Assembly: GCA_016432725.1 (NCBI GenBank)
Contig: JACJDG010000003.1
Coordinates: 4,526,001-4,590,000 of the forward strand
Direction of reading: 5' to 3'
DNA length: 64,000 nt
From: Streptomyces sp. DHE7-1
Lineage (GTDB): Bacteria; Actinomycetota; Actinomycetes; Streptomycetales; Streptomycetaceae
The stretch's first letter is position 1. Every line of letters starts with the position of its first letter. A program made the translations under genes and the position numbers. The notes beneath the pieces were generated by a model. The model ran no database searches. It was not told the DNA's origin and saw only the letters and a list, made by a program, of their open reading frames with translations. Below are positions 55,203 to 64,000 of this stretch, one piece after another.

Positions 55203-56188
55203 AGCTTGCGCAGCCGCAGCCGCTGCACCTTGTGGTCGGCGCCCTTGCGGACGACGAGGGTGGCGCGGCCGCGGGTGGGCGCGATGTTCTCCACCAGGTT
55301 GGGCTTGTTGATCGTGCGCCACAGGGTGCGGGCGTAGTCGAGGGCCTCGTCCTCGGCGACCTGGGTGTACTTGCGGAAGTACGAGTCCGGGTTCTGGAAG
55401 GCGGTCCGGCGCAGCTTCCGGAAGCGGCTGAGGTACCAGCTCTCGATGTCCTCGGCGCTCGCGTCGACGTAGACGCTGAAGTCGAAGTAGTCGGCGAGGC
55501 CGACCCGGGTGCGGCCGTCCTTGCCCGGCAGGGCGGGCTGCAGGACGTTCAGTCCCTCGACGATCAGGATGTCCGGGCGGCGCACGGTGAGCCTGCTGTC
55601 CGGGACGATGTCGTAGATCAGGTGGGAGTAGACGGGGGCCGTCACCTCGTCCTTGCCCGCCTTGATGTCGGCGACGAAACGGGTCAGCGCCCGGCGGTCG
55701 TACGACTCGGGGAAGCCCTTGCGCGACATCAGGCCGCGGGACTCCAGTTCCCTGGTGGGCAGCAGGAACCCGTCGGTCGTCACCAGTTCGACGCGCGGGT
55801 GCTCGGGCCAGCGGGACAGCAGGGCCTGCAGCAGCCGGGCGACGGTGGACTTGCCGACCGCCACCGAACCGGCGACGCCTATCACGAACGGGGTGCCGGA
55901 CTGGGAACCCTGTTCGCCGAGGAAGGTGTTGAGGGCGCCGCGCAGGCCGTCCGTGGCGCCGACGTAGAGGTTGAGCAGGCGCGACAGCGGGAGGTAGATG
56001 TCCCGCACCTCGTCGAGGTCGATGACGTCGCCGAGCCCGCGCAGCTTCTCCACCTCCTCGGCGGTGAGGGGCAGCGGCGTCTTGTCCCGCAGCGCGCTCC
56101 ATTCGGCGCGCGTGAGGTCGACGTAGGGAGTCGCCTCCGGCCTGGACCGGTGGGCGCTCCTGGGCATCGGGGAGACCGGTGAGATCAC
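55199..56188 (-). CDS. coaA: Pantothenate kinase, type I
   Basis: The 329-residue enzyme makes 4'-phosphopantothenate, the first step of CoA synthesis. P-loop GVAGSVAVGKST is near residue 104. VELVTTDGFLLPTRELESRG, KGFPESYD, HLIYDIVPDS and DILIVEGLNVLQ follow. Length and motifs fit the bacterial CoaA kinase that is feedback-inhibited by CoA. Divergent from glmS across a 166-bp gap. Confidence 0.97.
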   Translation of the reverse strand: MISPVSPMPRSAHRSRPEATPYVDLTRAEWSALRDKTPLPLTAEEVEKLRGLGDVIDLDEVRDIYLPLSRLLNLYVGATDGLRGALNTFLGEQGSQSGTPFVIGVAGSVAVGKSTVARLLQALLSRWPEHPRVELVTTDGFLLPTRELESRGLMSRKGFPESYDRRALTRFVADIKAGKDEVTAPVYSHLIYDIVPDSRLTVRRPDILIVEGLNVLQPALPGKDGRTRVGLADYFDFSVYVDASAEDIESWYLSRFRKLRRTAFQNPDSYFRKYTQVAEDEALDYARTLWRTINKPNLVENIAPTRGRATLVVRKGADHKVQRLRLRKL

Positions 56189-56354
56189 AGTCCATTGTTA
56201 ACGGAGTTCGAACAGGGCTGCGGGGTGGGGTGCGTCACGTGCGCGCCCCGGCGTGGACCGGGACCGGGCGGGTGTGTCCCACCGCGGTGGGAATTTCTGA
56301 TTTCGGGCACGCGGCGGCTCTTTCGGGCGGCCGGTCGCCCGTAGGCTGCGGCAC

Positions 56355-58202
56355 ATGTGCGGAATCGTGGGATACGTGGGGTCGCAGTCGGCGCTCGATG
56401 TCGTGATGGCCGGGCTGAAGCGGCTGGAGTACCGGGGTTACGACTCGGCGGGTGTCGCCGTGCTCGCGGACGGCGGGCTGGCCGCGGGGAAGAAGGCCGG
56501 GAAACTGGTCAACCTGGAGAAGGAACTCGTCGACCGCCCGCTGCCGGCGGGCACGACGGGTATCGGCCACACGCGCTGGGCCACCCACGGCGGGCCCACG
56601 GACGCGAACGCGCACCCGCACCTCGACAACGCGGGCCGGGTCGCCGTCGTGCACAACGGCATCATCGAGAACTTCGCGGCGCTGCGGGCCGAACTGGCCG
56701 AGCGCGGGCACGAACTCGCGTCCGAGACGGACACCGAGGTCGTCGCGCACCTGCTGGCGGAGGAGTTCTCGTCCTGCGCCGACCTCGCCGAGGCCATGCG
56801 GCTGGTGTGCCGGCGCCTGGACGGCGCGTTCACGCTGGTCGCGGTGCACGCCGACGCGCCGGACGTGGTGGTGGGCGCCCGCCGCAACTCGCCGCTGGTG
56901 GTGGGTGTCGGCGAGGGAGAGGCGTTCCTGGCCTCCGACGTCGCCGCGTTCATCGAGCACACCCGCTCGGCGATCGAGCTGGGCCAGGACCAGGTGGTGG
57001 AGCTGCGCCGGGACGGTGTCACGGTGACCGGCTTCGACGGCCGCCCCGCCGAGGTGCGCTCGTACCACGTGGACTGGGACGCGTCGGCCGCCGAGAAGGG
57101 CGGCTACGACTACTTCATGCTCAAGGAGATCGCCGAGCAGCCCAAGGCGGTCGCCGACACGCTGCTCGGGCGCATCGACGCGGCCGGTTCCCTGACGCTG
57201 GACGAGGTCCGGATCACGCCGTCGGAGCTGCGCGAGGTGGACAAGGTCGTCATCGTCGCCTGCGGCACGGCCTTCCACGCCGGCATGATCGCCAAGTACG
57301 CCATCGAGCACTGGACGCGCATCCCGTGCGAGGTGGAGCTGGCCAGCGAGTTCCGCTACCGCGACCCCATCCTCGACGGGCGCTCCCTGGTCATCGCCAT
57401 CTCGCAGTCCGGCGAGACCATGGACACCCTGATGGCGCTGCGGCACGCCCGCGAGCAGGGTTCCAAGGTGCTGGCGATCTGCAACACCAACGGTTCGACG
57501 ATCCCGCGCGAGTCGGACGCGGTGCTCTACACCCACGCCGGGCCGGAGGTGGCCGTCGCCTCCACCAAGGCGTTCCTGACCCAGTTGGTGGCGTGCTACC
57601 TGGTGGCCCTGTACCTGGGCCAGGTGCGCGGCACCAAGTGGGGCGACGAGATCAGCGCCGTCATCAAGGACCTGTCCCACATCGCCGGCGCGGTCGACCG
57701 GGTGCTGGAGACCATGGAGCCGGTACGGGCGCTCGCGCGGTCGCTGGCCGGCAAGGACACGGTGCTGTTCCTGGGCCGGCACGTGGGCTATCCGGTCGCC
57801 CTGGAGGGCGCGCTCAAGCTCAAGGAACTCGCCTACATGCACGCCGAGGGCTTCGCGGCGGGTGAGCTGAAGCACGGCCCGATCGCCCTGATCGAGGAGG
57901 ACCTGCCCGTGGTGGTGGTCGTGCCGTCGCCGCGCGGCCGCTCGGTGCTCTACGACAAGATCGTCTCCAACATCCAGGAGATCCGGGCGCGCGGGGCCCG
58001 GACCATCGTGATCGCGGAGGAGGGCGACGAGGCGGTGGTCCCCTACGCCGACCACCTGATCCGCATCCCGGCCACGCCCACCCTGCTGCAGCCGCTGGTG
58101 GCCACGGTGCCGCTCCAGGTCTTCGCCTGCGAGCTCGCCACGGCCCGGGGCAACGAGGTCGACCAGCCGCGGAACCTGGCGAAGTCGGTCACGGTGGAGT
58201 GA
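56355..58202 (+). CDS. glmS: Glutamine-fructose-6-phosphate aminotransferase (isomerizing)
   Basis: The 615-residue enzyme makes glucosamine-6-P from fructose-6-P and glutamine. Cys2 is the N-terminal nucleophile (MCGIVGYVG) of the glutaminase domain (1-240), with RWATHGGPTDANAHPH. Two SIS domains follow (VIVACGTAFHAGMIAKYAIE; FLGRHVGYPVALEGALKLKE). The C-terminal end NLAKSVTVE is typical. It feeds glmM. Confidence 0.97.
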   Translation: MCGIVGYVGSQSALDVVMAGLKRLEYRGYDSAGVAVLADGGLAAGKKAGKLVNLEKELVDRPLPAGTTGIGHTRWATHGGPTDANAHPHLDNAGRVAVVHNGIIENFAALRAELAERGHELASETDTEVVAHLLAEEFSSCADLAEAMRLVCRRLDGAFTLVAVHADAPDVVVGARRNSPLVVGVGEGEAFLASDVAAFIEHTRSAIELGQDQVVELRRDGVTVTGFDGRPAEVRSYHVDWDASAAEKGGYDYFMLKEIAEQPKAVADTLLGRIDAAGSLTLDEVRITPSELREVDKVVIVACGTAFHAGMIAKYAIEHWTRIPCEVELASEFRYRDPILDGRSLVIAISQSGETMDTLMALRHAREQGSKVLAICNTNGSTIPRESDAVLYTHAGPEVAVASTKAFLTQLVACYLVALYLGQVRGTKWGDEISAVIKDLSHIAGAVDRVLETMEPVRALARSLAGKDTVLFLGRHVGYPVALEGALKLKELAYMHAEGFAAGELKHGPIALIEEDLPVVVVVPSPRGRSVLYDKIVSNIQEIRARGARTIVIAEEGDEAVVPYADHLIRIPATPTLLQPLVATVPLQVFACELATARGNEVDQPRNLAKSVTVE

Positions 58203-58242
58203 CCTGCCGCGGCCTCGCACCCGCGCGCCATAGGGTCTGTCC

Positions 58243-58614
58243 ATGAGCATCATCGGGGTCGGTATCGACGTCGCCGAGATCGATCGGTTCCGGGCGTCGC
58301 TGGATCGGACGCCTCAACTGGCCGATCGGCTGTTCGTCGACAGTGAGTTGCTGCTGCCCAGCGGGCAGCGGCGCGGCATCGCGTCCCTCGCGGCACGGTT
58401 CGCCGCCAAGGAGGCGCTGGCCAAGGCGCTGGGCGCGCCGCCGGGACTGCACTGGACCGACGCCGAGGTGTACGTCGAGGACAGCGGGCAGCCGCGGCTG
58501 CGGGTGAAGGGCACCGTCGCCGCGAAGGCGGCGGAACTCGGGGTGCGTTCCTGGCACGTGTCGCTCAGCCACGACGCCGGGATCGCGTCGGCCGTGGTGG
58601 TCGCCGAGGGCTGA
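58243..58614 (+). CDS. acpS: Holo-[acyl-carrier-protein] synthase
   Basis: The 123-residue phosphopantetheinyl transferase moves the 4'-phosphopantetheine arm from CoA to ACP. IIGVGIDVAEIDRF at residues 3-16 holds the magnesium Asp and RFAAKEALAKALG the Glu. It is 40 nt after glmS and 66 nt before nnr, probably one transcript; it joins the CoA theme with coaA. Confidence 0.96.
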   Translation: MSIIGVGIDVAEIDRFRASLDRTPQLADRLFVDSELLLPSGQRRGIASLAARFAAKEALAKALGAPPGLHWTDAEVYVEDSGQPRLRVKGTVAAKAAELGVRSWHVSLSHDAGIASAVVVAEG

Positions 58615-58680
58615 GCGCCGCGGGCGGCTCCGGTGGGCTCCGGGTGTGGCGGGTGGCCTTTCCGGGGCAGACTCGAAGCC

Positions 58681-60123
58681 ATGCGTACTGCGTACAGCGT
58701 GGAGACGGTGAGGGCGGCCGAGCGGGAGCTGATGGCACGGCTTCCGGAGGGCGCGCTGATGCAGCGGGCGGCCGCCGGGCTGGCCGCCGCCTGCGCCGAC
58801 CTGCTCGGACGGGTCTACGGACGGCGGGTGGTGCTGCTCGTCGGGAGCGGCGACAACGGCGGGGACGCGCTGTACGCGGGTGCCCGGCTGGCCCGGCGGG
58901 GCGCGGGCGTCACGGCCGTACTGCTGGCGCCGCCCGAGCGCACCCACCCGGGCGGTCTCGCGGCGCTGCGCCGGGCGGGCGGCTCGGTCACGGTGCCCGG
59001 CCGCGCCGGGGACCGGATCGCGCGGGCCGACCTGGTGGTGGACGGCATCGTCGGCATCGGCGGCAAGGGCGGGCTGCGGCCGGAGGCGGAGGAACTGGTG
59101 GAGGCCGTCGAGCGGTCGGGCGCGGCCGTCGTCGCGGTGGACCTGCCCAGCGGGGTGGAGGCCGACACCGGGGAGGTGCGGGGAGCGGCGGTCCGGGCCG
59201 ACCTCACCGTCACCTTCGGCACGCACAAGCCGGGGCTGCTGATCGACCCGGCGCGGGAGTACGCCGGAACCGTGCGGCTGGTCGGCATCGGTCTCGTCCT
59301 GCCGCCCGAAGCCGAGCTGGAGGCGCTGCAACACGCGGACGTGGCCCGGCTGTTGCCCCGGCCGGCGGCGGAGAGCGACAAGTACCGGCGGGGCGTGGTC
59401 GGGATCGCCGCCGGCTCGGCGCGCTATCCGGGCGCCGCCGTGCTGGCCGTCTCCGGGGCGCTGCGCGGCGGGGCCGGTGCCGTGCGGTACGTCGGGCCCG
59501 CCGCGGACGCGGTGATCGCCCGGTTCCCGGAGACGCTCGTGTCCGACCAGGGCCCGGCGAAGGCCGGCCGGGTGCAGGCGTGGGTCGTCGGGCCCGGCGC
59601 CGGGGACGACGCGGCGACCGTGGCCGAGGTGCTGGACACCGATGTGCCGGTGCTGCTCGACGCCGACGGGCTGCGGCTGGCGGAGCGGGACGCGGTGCGC
59701 GGGCGTACGGCGCCGACGCTGATGACCCCGCACGCGGGGGAGGCGGCGGCGCTGCTCGGGGTGCGCCGGGAGGAGGTCGAGGGGGCCCGGCTGGCCGCTG
59801 TGCGGGAGCTGGCGGCGGTGTACCGGGCGACCGTGCTGCTGAAGGGGTCGACGACGTTGGTCGCCGACCCGCGGGGCGGCGCGGTGCGGGTGAACGCCAC
59901 CGGCACGGGCTGGCTGGCCACCGCGGGGAGCGGCGACGTGCTGTCCGGGCTGGCCGGGTCGCTGCTGGCCGCCGGGCTGTCCGCGCGGGACGCGGGGAGC
60001 GTGGCGGCGTATCTGCACGGGCTGGCCGGGCGGTTCGCCGCTTCGGGGGCGCCGGCCGGGGCGCACGACATCGCGGAGCGGCTGCCCCGGGCGTGGCGGG
60101 ACGTCCGGGACGCCCTGGCCTGA
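58681..60123 (+). CDS. nnr: Bifunctional NAD(P)H-hydrate epimerase / ADP-dependent dehydratase
   Basis: The 480-residue repair enzyme restores NAD(P)H from its hydrates. The N-terminal YjeF_N epimerase domain (1-210) has GSGDNGGDALYAGARLARRG, VDGIVGIGGKGG and DLPSGVEADTGEV. The C-terminal ribokinase-like dehydratase domain (220-480) has GSARYPGAAVLAVSGALRGG, LMTPHAGEAAALLG and the GxGD catalytic motif GSGDVLSGLAGSLLAAG. Confidence 0.95.
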   Translation: MRTAYSVETVRAAERELMARLPEGALMQRAAAGLAAACADLLGRVYGRRVVLLVGSGDNGGDALYAGARLARRGAGVTAVLLAPPERTHPGGLAALRRAGGSVTVPGRAGDRIARADLVVDGIVGIGGKGGLRPEAEELVEAVERSGAAVVAVDLPSGVEADTGEVRGAAVRADLTVTFGTHKPGLLIDPAREYAGTVRLVGIGLVLPPEAELEALQHADVARLLPRPAAESDKYRRGVVGIAAGSARYPGAAVLAVSGALRGGAGAVRYVGPAADAVIARFPETLVSDQGPAKAGRVQAWVVGPGAGDDAATVAEVLDTDVPVLLDADGLRLAERDAVRGRTAPTLMTPHAGEAAALLGVRREEVEGARLAAVRELAAVYRATVLLKGSTTLVADPRGGAVRVNATGTGWLATAGSGDVLSGLAGSLLAAGLSARDAGSVAAYLHGLAGRFAASGAPAGAHDIAERLPRAWRDVRDALA

Positions 60124-60192
60124 GCGGCTCCGGGCGGACGGGGGCCCGGCGTGCCTGGGGGAGGCGCTCCGGGCCGCCGTCCGGCCACCGGG

Positions 60193-62289
60193 TCATCGCA
60201 CCGCGAAAGCCGGTGACCTGCCGGTGATCGGGGTGATGGTGCCGAGCAGGTTCCGGGCGTCGCCGCGGTACACGATCCGGTACGTGCCGGGGGCGGTGTC
60301 CTGCGGGATGTCCCAGGTGACGGTCACCTTGGAGGCGGCGACGCCGTAGCGCTCCCAGTGGAACCGGGTCGACCAGTCGCCGTCGTCGGCGATCCGGTGC
60401 CAGGCCCCGCCGGAGTCCTGGCGCTGGATCTCCAGGTACGTGCCGCCCCGGTGCAGGTCGTTGCCCGGGTGGGCGCCCGCGAAGACGACCCGGGCCCGGT
60501 CACCGGCCCGGTAGCCGTCCTGGGGTGTCTCCAGCACGTCCCCGAACGACCTGAGGACCGGCGGCGCGTCCAGCACCACCCCGGGCTGCAGGGAGAGGAC
60601 CTTGCCGGACAGGTCCGGTGCCTTGGGGCCGACGGGCACCTCGGTGCCGTCGCGCAGGGCGGTGGCGAGGGCGGCCGCCGTCTGCTGGAGCGCAGGGAGC
60701 TGCCAGCGGCCGAACAGGGTGCTGCCGCCCTCGTACTGCTGGGAGTCGTACTCCTCCGGGGTGGTCAGGTAGTGGAAGTACGCGTTGGCGTAGCCGGCGA
60801 CCAGGACGTCCTCCAGGTCGGCGCCGACGATCGCGGCGACCGTGCGCCGCAGCCGCAGGCCGGCGCAGATGGTGACCTCGCCCGGGATGCCGACGAGGTA
60901 CAGCCGGCCGATGCGCACCAGCATCACCGGCACCCGCTCCTGCACCCACGGGTAGACGCGGTTCATCTCGCCGATGGGCACGAAGACGTCCTTCGGCGCC
61001 TGCGCCTCCTTCAGCTCGGGCGAGACGGTGTAGACGAAGGAGTCGGACACCGCGTCCCAGAACGGGTTCTCGCCCTCCTCGAACCCGGGGAACGCCGGTC
61101 CGTCCTCCATGCTCCCGGCGGCCATGGAGGCGCCGATGCAGGGCTTCGAGGTGCGGTGGGTCCGCCCGTCGCCGGTGAACTCGGGGCGCACCGTGACGTC
61201 GGAGAGGTCGAGGTACACCAGCCGGGAGTCCACCGGGCCGGACAGTGTGACGCCCGGCTCGTGGAGCTGCGCCGCCGCGGCCTCGTACTGCCGGAGCCCG
61301 CTGGCGTGGGTGTGGGCGAAGTCCTCCGGTGTGGTCGGGGGCCGCAGGTCGAGGTTCGGGGACATGTCGCCGCTGTTGGTCTGGGCGAACGCCGAGACGA
61401 ACGCCGGGGAGCCGTCGGCGAGGTAGTCGACGCCGTTGACCTCCCGCTCCCAGTGGTACGCGGCGAACCCCTTGTTGTCCGCGCTGACCAGGCGGTTGTC
61501 CCCGGACATGCTGGTGCCGTGCACCGGGAACCAGTTGATGGCGCCCACCGCCCGGCCGGCCCGCTCCACCCGCAGCAGCGCGGTGTGCGGGTCGACGGCG
61601 TCCGGGAAGTGGTCGCGGTCGGCCCGCGGGTTGCGGTCGAAGGCCACCCGGGACCGGTTGGCGCTGGCCCCGGTCAGCGTCCCGTGGCTGAGGACCAGGT
61701 CGGACGGCGCCAGGTCGTCGTGGGCCCGCCGGGCGGCCTCGACGAGACCCTCCGCCACGGCCTCGAAGGTCTTGCGGTGGAACCCGAACGTGGTGGCGTT
61801 GTACAGCAGATGGTGCGAGTAGCCGCCGGGGCCGGCGTGGGTGTGGGTCGCGGTGATGAGCACGTTCTGCTCGGTGTAGAGGCCGCCGTACCGCTCGGCG
61901 AGCCGCCGCAGCACCTCCTGGTGCACGCTCTCGAAGATCATCGGCGAGTCCGCGACGATCAGCATGACGCGCCGGCCGGTGGCCCGGTCCACCACCACGA
62001 ACCCGCGGGCCCGCAGCCGGGTGTGCAGCCCGGCCGCCTGCTGGTCGAACCGGCCGTAGCCCATCATGCCGACCTCGGCGACCTCGCCGGTGGCGTCGGC
62101 GACGCCCCGTCCGACGAGGTAGGCGGTTTCACCGCCGGACGGTGTGCCACCCGCGGAGGCCGTGCCGTCGGCGGTCGCGGCGCCGGCCGCGGCCGGGCCG
62201 GCCAACTGGGCGCCCGCCAGGCCGAGGCCGGTGAGGGCTCCCGCCGCCAGGACGGTGCGCCGGCTGCGGGCGGGGCGTTCCGTGGACAT
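60193..62289 (-). CDS. Neutral/alkaline ceramidase, Tat-exported
   Basis: The 698-residue enzyme hydrolyses the amide of ceramide to sphingosine and fatty acid, outside the cell. A twin-arginine signal (SRRTVLAAGALTGLGLAGAQ) lies at residues 9-28. Ceramidase motifs are GMMGYGRFDQQAAGLHTRLR, zinc-site HTHAGPGGYS, FPVHGTSM and the catalytic-serine motif AQTNSGDMSPN. The C-terminal domain (about 560-698) is an immunoglobulin-like fold. The ATG at 62289 has an AGGAG site and leaves the RR motif near the start. A perfect palindrome 49 bp upstream suggests repressor control. Confidence 0.93.
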   Translation of the reverse strand: MSTERPARSRRTVLAAGALTGLGLAGAQLAGPAAAGAATADGTASAGGTPSGGETAYLVGRGVADATGEVAEVGMMGYGRFDQQAAGLHTRLRARGFVVVDRATGRRVMLIVADSPMIFESVHQEVLRRLAERYGGLYTEQNVLITATHTHAGPGGYSHHLLYNATTFGFHRKTFEAVAEGLVEAARRAHDDLAPSDLVLSHGTLTGASANRSRVAFDRNPRADRDHFPDAVDPHTALLRVERAGRAVGAINWFPVHGTSMSGDNRLVSADNKGFAAYHWEREVNGVDYLADGSPAFVSAFAQTNSGDMSPNLDLRPPTTPEDFAHTHASGLRQYEAAAAQLHEPGVTLSGPVDSRLVYLDLSDVTVRPEFTGDGRTHRTSKPCIGASMAAGSMEDGPAFPGFEEGENPFWDAVSDSFVYTVSPELKEAQAPKDVFVPIGEMNRVYPWVQERVPVMLVRIGRLYLVGIPGEVTICAGLRLRRTVAAIVGADLEDVLVAGYANAYFHYLTTPEEYDSQQYEGGSTLFGRWQLPALQQTAAALATALRDGTEVPVGPKAPDLSGKVLSLQPGVVLDAPPVLRSFGDVLETPQDGYRAGDRARVVFAGAHPGNDLHRGGTYLEIQRQDSGGAWHRIADDGDWSTRFHWERYGVAASKVTVTWDIPQDTAPGTYRIVYRGDARNLLGTITPITGRSPAFAVR

Positions 62290-62337
62290 CTGCTGCTCCT
62301 CGGCTCGGTGGGGGACGAACGCGAAGTGACGAACAGG

Positions 62338-62358
62338 AACTTGAACAATGTTCAAGTT
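62338..62358 (-). promoter_or_regulatory. 21-bp perfect palindrome, probable ceramidase operator
   Basis: AACTTGAAC-AAT-GTTCAAGTT has 9-bp arms and is AT-rich in a very GC-rich setting. Size and symmetry fit a TetR-type dimer site. It lies in the gap between the ceramidase gene and alr; the cognate regulator is not in the window. Confidence 0.7.
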
Positions 62359-62525
62359 TTGCGTGCGCCATTGCTACACCTGCCGCCGAGGGCGCCGCAA
62401 GACTCGTGCGGCAACCTCCACGCGCTCGCCCCGGATCCGCCGCGGGGTCCGCGCGGGCGCCCCCCGCGGTGCTCCGGCCGGTGTGCCCGGGGGCCGCCGC
62501 GGTCCTCTGAGAGACTGGGGGCGCC

Positions 62526-63692
62526 ATGAGTGAGACTGTTGCTGAGACGACCGCGCCTCTGCGGGCCCGGGCCGAGATCGATCTGGCCGCCCTGCGTGCC
62601 AATGTGCGGGCCCTGCGGGCCCGGGCGAAGGGCGCGGCCCTGATGGCCGTCGTCAAGTCCGACGCGTACGGCCACGGGGCGCTGCCGTGTGCCCGCGCGG
62701 CCGTCGAGGCGGGTGCGACCTGGCTCGGCACGGCCACGCCCGAGGAGGCGCTCGCGCTGCGCGCCGCCGGTCTCCGGGCCCGTGTCCTGTGCTGGCTCTG
62801 GGTGCCCGGCGGGCCCTGGCGGCAGGCAGTCGAGGCGGACATCGACGTCTCCCTCAGCGGGACGTGGGCGCTGCGCGAGGTCACCGAGGCCGCCCGGCAG
62901 GCGGGCCGGCCGGCACGTGTGCAGCTCAAGGCCGACACCGGGCTCGGGCGCAACGGCTGCCAGCCCGCCGACTGGCCCGAACTGGTCGAGGGGGCCCTGC
63001 GGGCCGAACGCGAGGGCCTGCTCCGGGTCACCGGTCTGTGGTCGCACTTCGCCTGCGCCGACGAGCCCGGCCATCCGTCCATCGCCGCCCAGCTCTCCCG
63101 GTTCCGGGAGATGGTGGCGTACGCCGAGGACCGGGGCGTGCGCCCCGAGGTGCGGCACATCGCCAACTCCCCGGCCACGCTGACCCTTCCGGAGACCCAC
63201 TTCGACCTCGTCCGGCCGGGCATCGCCATGTACGGCATCTCGCCCAGCCCGGAGATCGGCACCCCGGCGGACTTCGGCCTGCGTCCGGTGATGACGCTGA
63301 GCGCGTCGCTGGCGCTGGTCAAGCACGTCCCCGCCGGACACGGCGTCAGCTACGGCCACCACTACGTCACCCCGGGCGCGACCACCCTCGGCCTGGTCCC
63401 CGTGGGCTACGCGGACGGCATTCCCCGGCACGCCTCCGGCACCGGCCCGGTGCTGGTGGACGGCAAGTGGCGGACCGTCGCGGGACGGGTGGCCATGGAC
63501 CAGTTCGTGGTGGACCTGGGCGGGGACGAGCCCGAGGCCGGTGCGGAGGCGGTGCTGTTCGGTCCCGGGGACCGCGGTGAGCCCACCGCCGAGGACTGGG
63601 CGCAGGCCTGCGGCACGATCGCCTACGAGATCGTCACCCGGATCGGAACGCGTGTCCCCCGCGTCCATGTGAACGGGCCCCAGGAGGGGTAA
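62526..63692 (+). CDS. alr: Alanine racemase
   Basis: The 388-residue PLP enzyme makes D-alanine for peptidoglycan. The PLP lysine is Lys44 in MAVVKSDAYGHGA. The second catalytic base, Tyr, is in HGVSYGHHYVT of the C-terminal domain. LKADTGLGRNG, HIANSPATL and RPGIAMYGISP are further family motifs. ATG 62526 fits family length. Confidence 0.97.
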   Translation: MSETVAETTAPLRARAEIDLAALRANVRALRARAKGAALMAVVKSDAYGHGALPCARAAVEAGATWLGTATPEEALALRAAGLRARVLCWLWVPGGPWRQAVEADIDVSLSGTWALREVTEAARQAGRPARVQLKADTGLGRNGCQPADWPELVEGALRAEREGLLRVTGLWSHFACADEPGHPSIAAQLSRFREMVAYAEDRGVRPEVRHIANSPATLTLPETHFDLVRPGIAMYGISPSPEIGTPADFGLRPVMTLSASLALVKHVPAGHGVSYGHHYVTPGATTLGLVPVGYADGIPRHASGTGPVLVDGKWRTVAGRVAMDQFVVDLGGDEPEAGAEAVLFGPGDRGEPTAEDWAQACGTIAYEIVTRIGTRVPRVHVNGPQEG

Positions 63693-63833
63693 CCCCTTCA
63701 GGGGGGCGGTCACCCATGCCCGGTTACTCCTGCCCCCACTGGTAACACGGACAACATCGGCACCACCCGTACCATCCCGGCATCACCCGTTTCACCCACC
63801 CAGCGAACTGCAGTACGGCGAAGAGGAGCGGAA

Positions 63834-64000
63834 GTGAGCGAGAGCAGTGCGGAGGCCCTGGTGGAAGCCGTCGCCTCGGCGGCCGCCGCCTCCGCCGCGG
63901 GGGCGGCCGGCAACTGGCGCAGGACGACCGGCATCGCCGGTGCCGCGATAGGCGTCCTGGCCGCGGGCGCGGCCGCCGGGGTGGCCGTCGAGCGGATGAC
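63834..64000 (+). CDS. N terminus of a membrane-anchored protein, probably alpha/beta hydrolase (truncated)
   Basis: Only 55 codons are inside the window. GTG 63834 has an AAGAGGAGCG site. The visible part is Ala-rich, with NWRRTTGIAG followed by a hydrophobic segment AAIGVLAAGAAAGVAVERM. In Streptomyces the gene after alr usually encodes an alpha/beta hydrolase with such an N terminus; no catalytic motif can be seen here. Confidence 0.6.
   Translation, partial: MSESSAEALVEAVASAAAASAAGAAGNWRRTTGIAGAAIGVLAAGAAAGVAVERM

Overview
The window is chromosomal DNA of an actinomycete, almost certainly a Streptomyces. It is very GC-rich with strong G/C at third codon positions, uses many GTG and one TTG start, and has the Streptomyces order rpmG, hadA/hadB-like genes, murB, add, aspC, tRNA-Trp, secE-nusG-rplKA, rplJL, rpoBC, rpsLG-fusA-tuf, S10 and spc operons, secY-adk-map-infA-rpmJ-rpsMK-rpoA-rplQ, truA, rplM-rpsI, glmM, coaA, glmS, acpS, nnr and alr. 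RpoB carries wild-type sequence in the rifampicin region and S12 carries Lys43 and Lys88, so both look drug sensitive.

Layout. 0-2 kb: a tRNA 3' end, zinc-type rpmG, two MaoC/hot-dog dehydratase subunits and a tetR gene. 2-4 kb: an MFS exporter that shares a TTAGT-N8-ACTAA operator with tetR, then two nearly identical 180-bp repeats, each holding a tRNA-like sequence. 4-8 kb: murB, and add and aspC on the minus strand. 8-21 kb: tRNA-Trp, secE, nusG, rplK, rplA, a lipoprotein gene, the L10 leader with rplJ-rplL, and rpoB-rpoC. 21-24 kb: a divergent GT-C/GT2 membrane glycosyltransferase pair. 24-28.4 kb: the str operon. 28.4-32.5 kb: an accessory island with a membrane-anchored protein and a three-gene WXG100-like/lipoprotein cassette. 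33-49.5 kb: an almost unbroken run of ribosomal protein genes with secY, adk, map, infA and rpoA. 49.5-64 kb: truA, rplM-rpsI and housekeeping genes for amino sugars, CoA, acyl-carrier-protein activation and D-alanine, plus a Tat-exported ceramidase and the start of a further gene.

Most genes serve the transcription-translation machinery: RNA polymerase alpha, beta and beta', NusG, three elongation or initiation factors, about 30 ribosomal proteins, the SecE/SecY channel and methionine aminopeptidase. A second theme is cell-wall precursor supply (murB, glmM, glmS, alr).

Data quality. Nineteen places in thirteen protein genes, including essential rpoB (three times), nusG, tuf, rplM and glmM, need exactly one extra base to restore the reading frame, nearly always in a short G or C run. 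tRNA-Trp also appears to lack one G. All shifts are in the same direction, so they are best read as systematic base-loss errors in the assembly, not as pseudogenes. For these genes I give the full span of the reconstructed gene.

Most interesting non-coding signals: the duplicated tRNA-like element with an abnormal anticodon arm (3.6-4.0 kb), a 26-bp hairpin element shared by the rpsL and rpsJ leaders, the paired tetR/MFS operators, and a perfect 21-bp palindrome upstream of the ceramidase gene.
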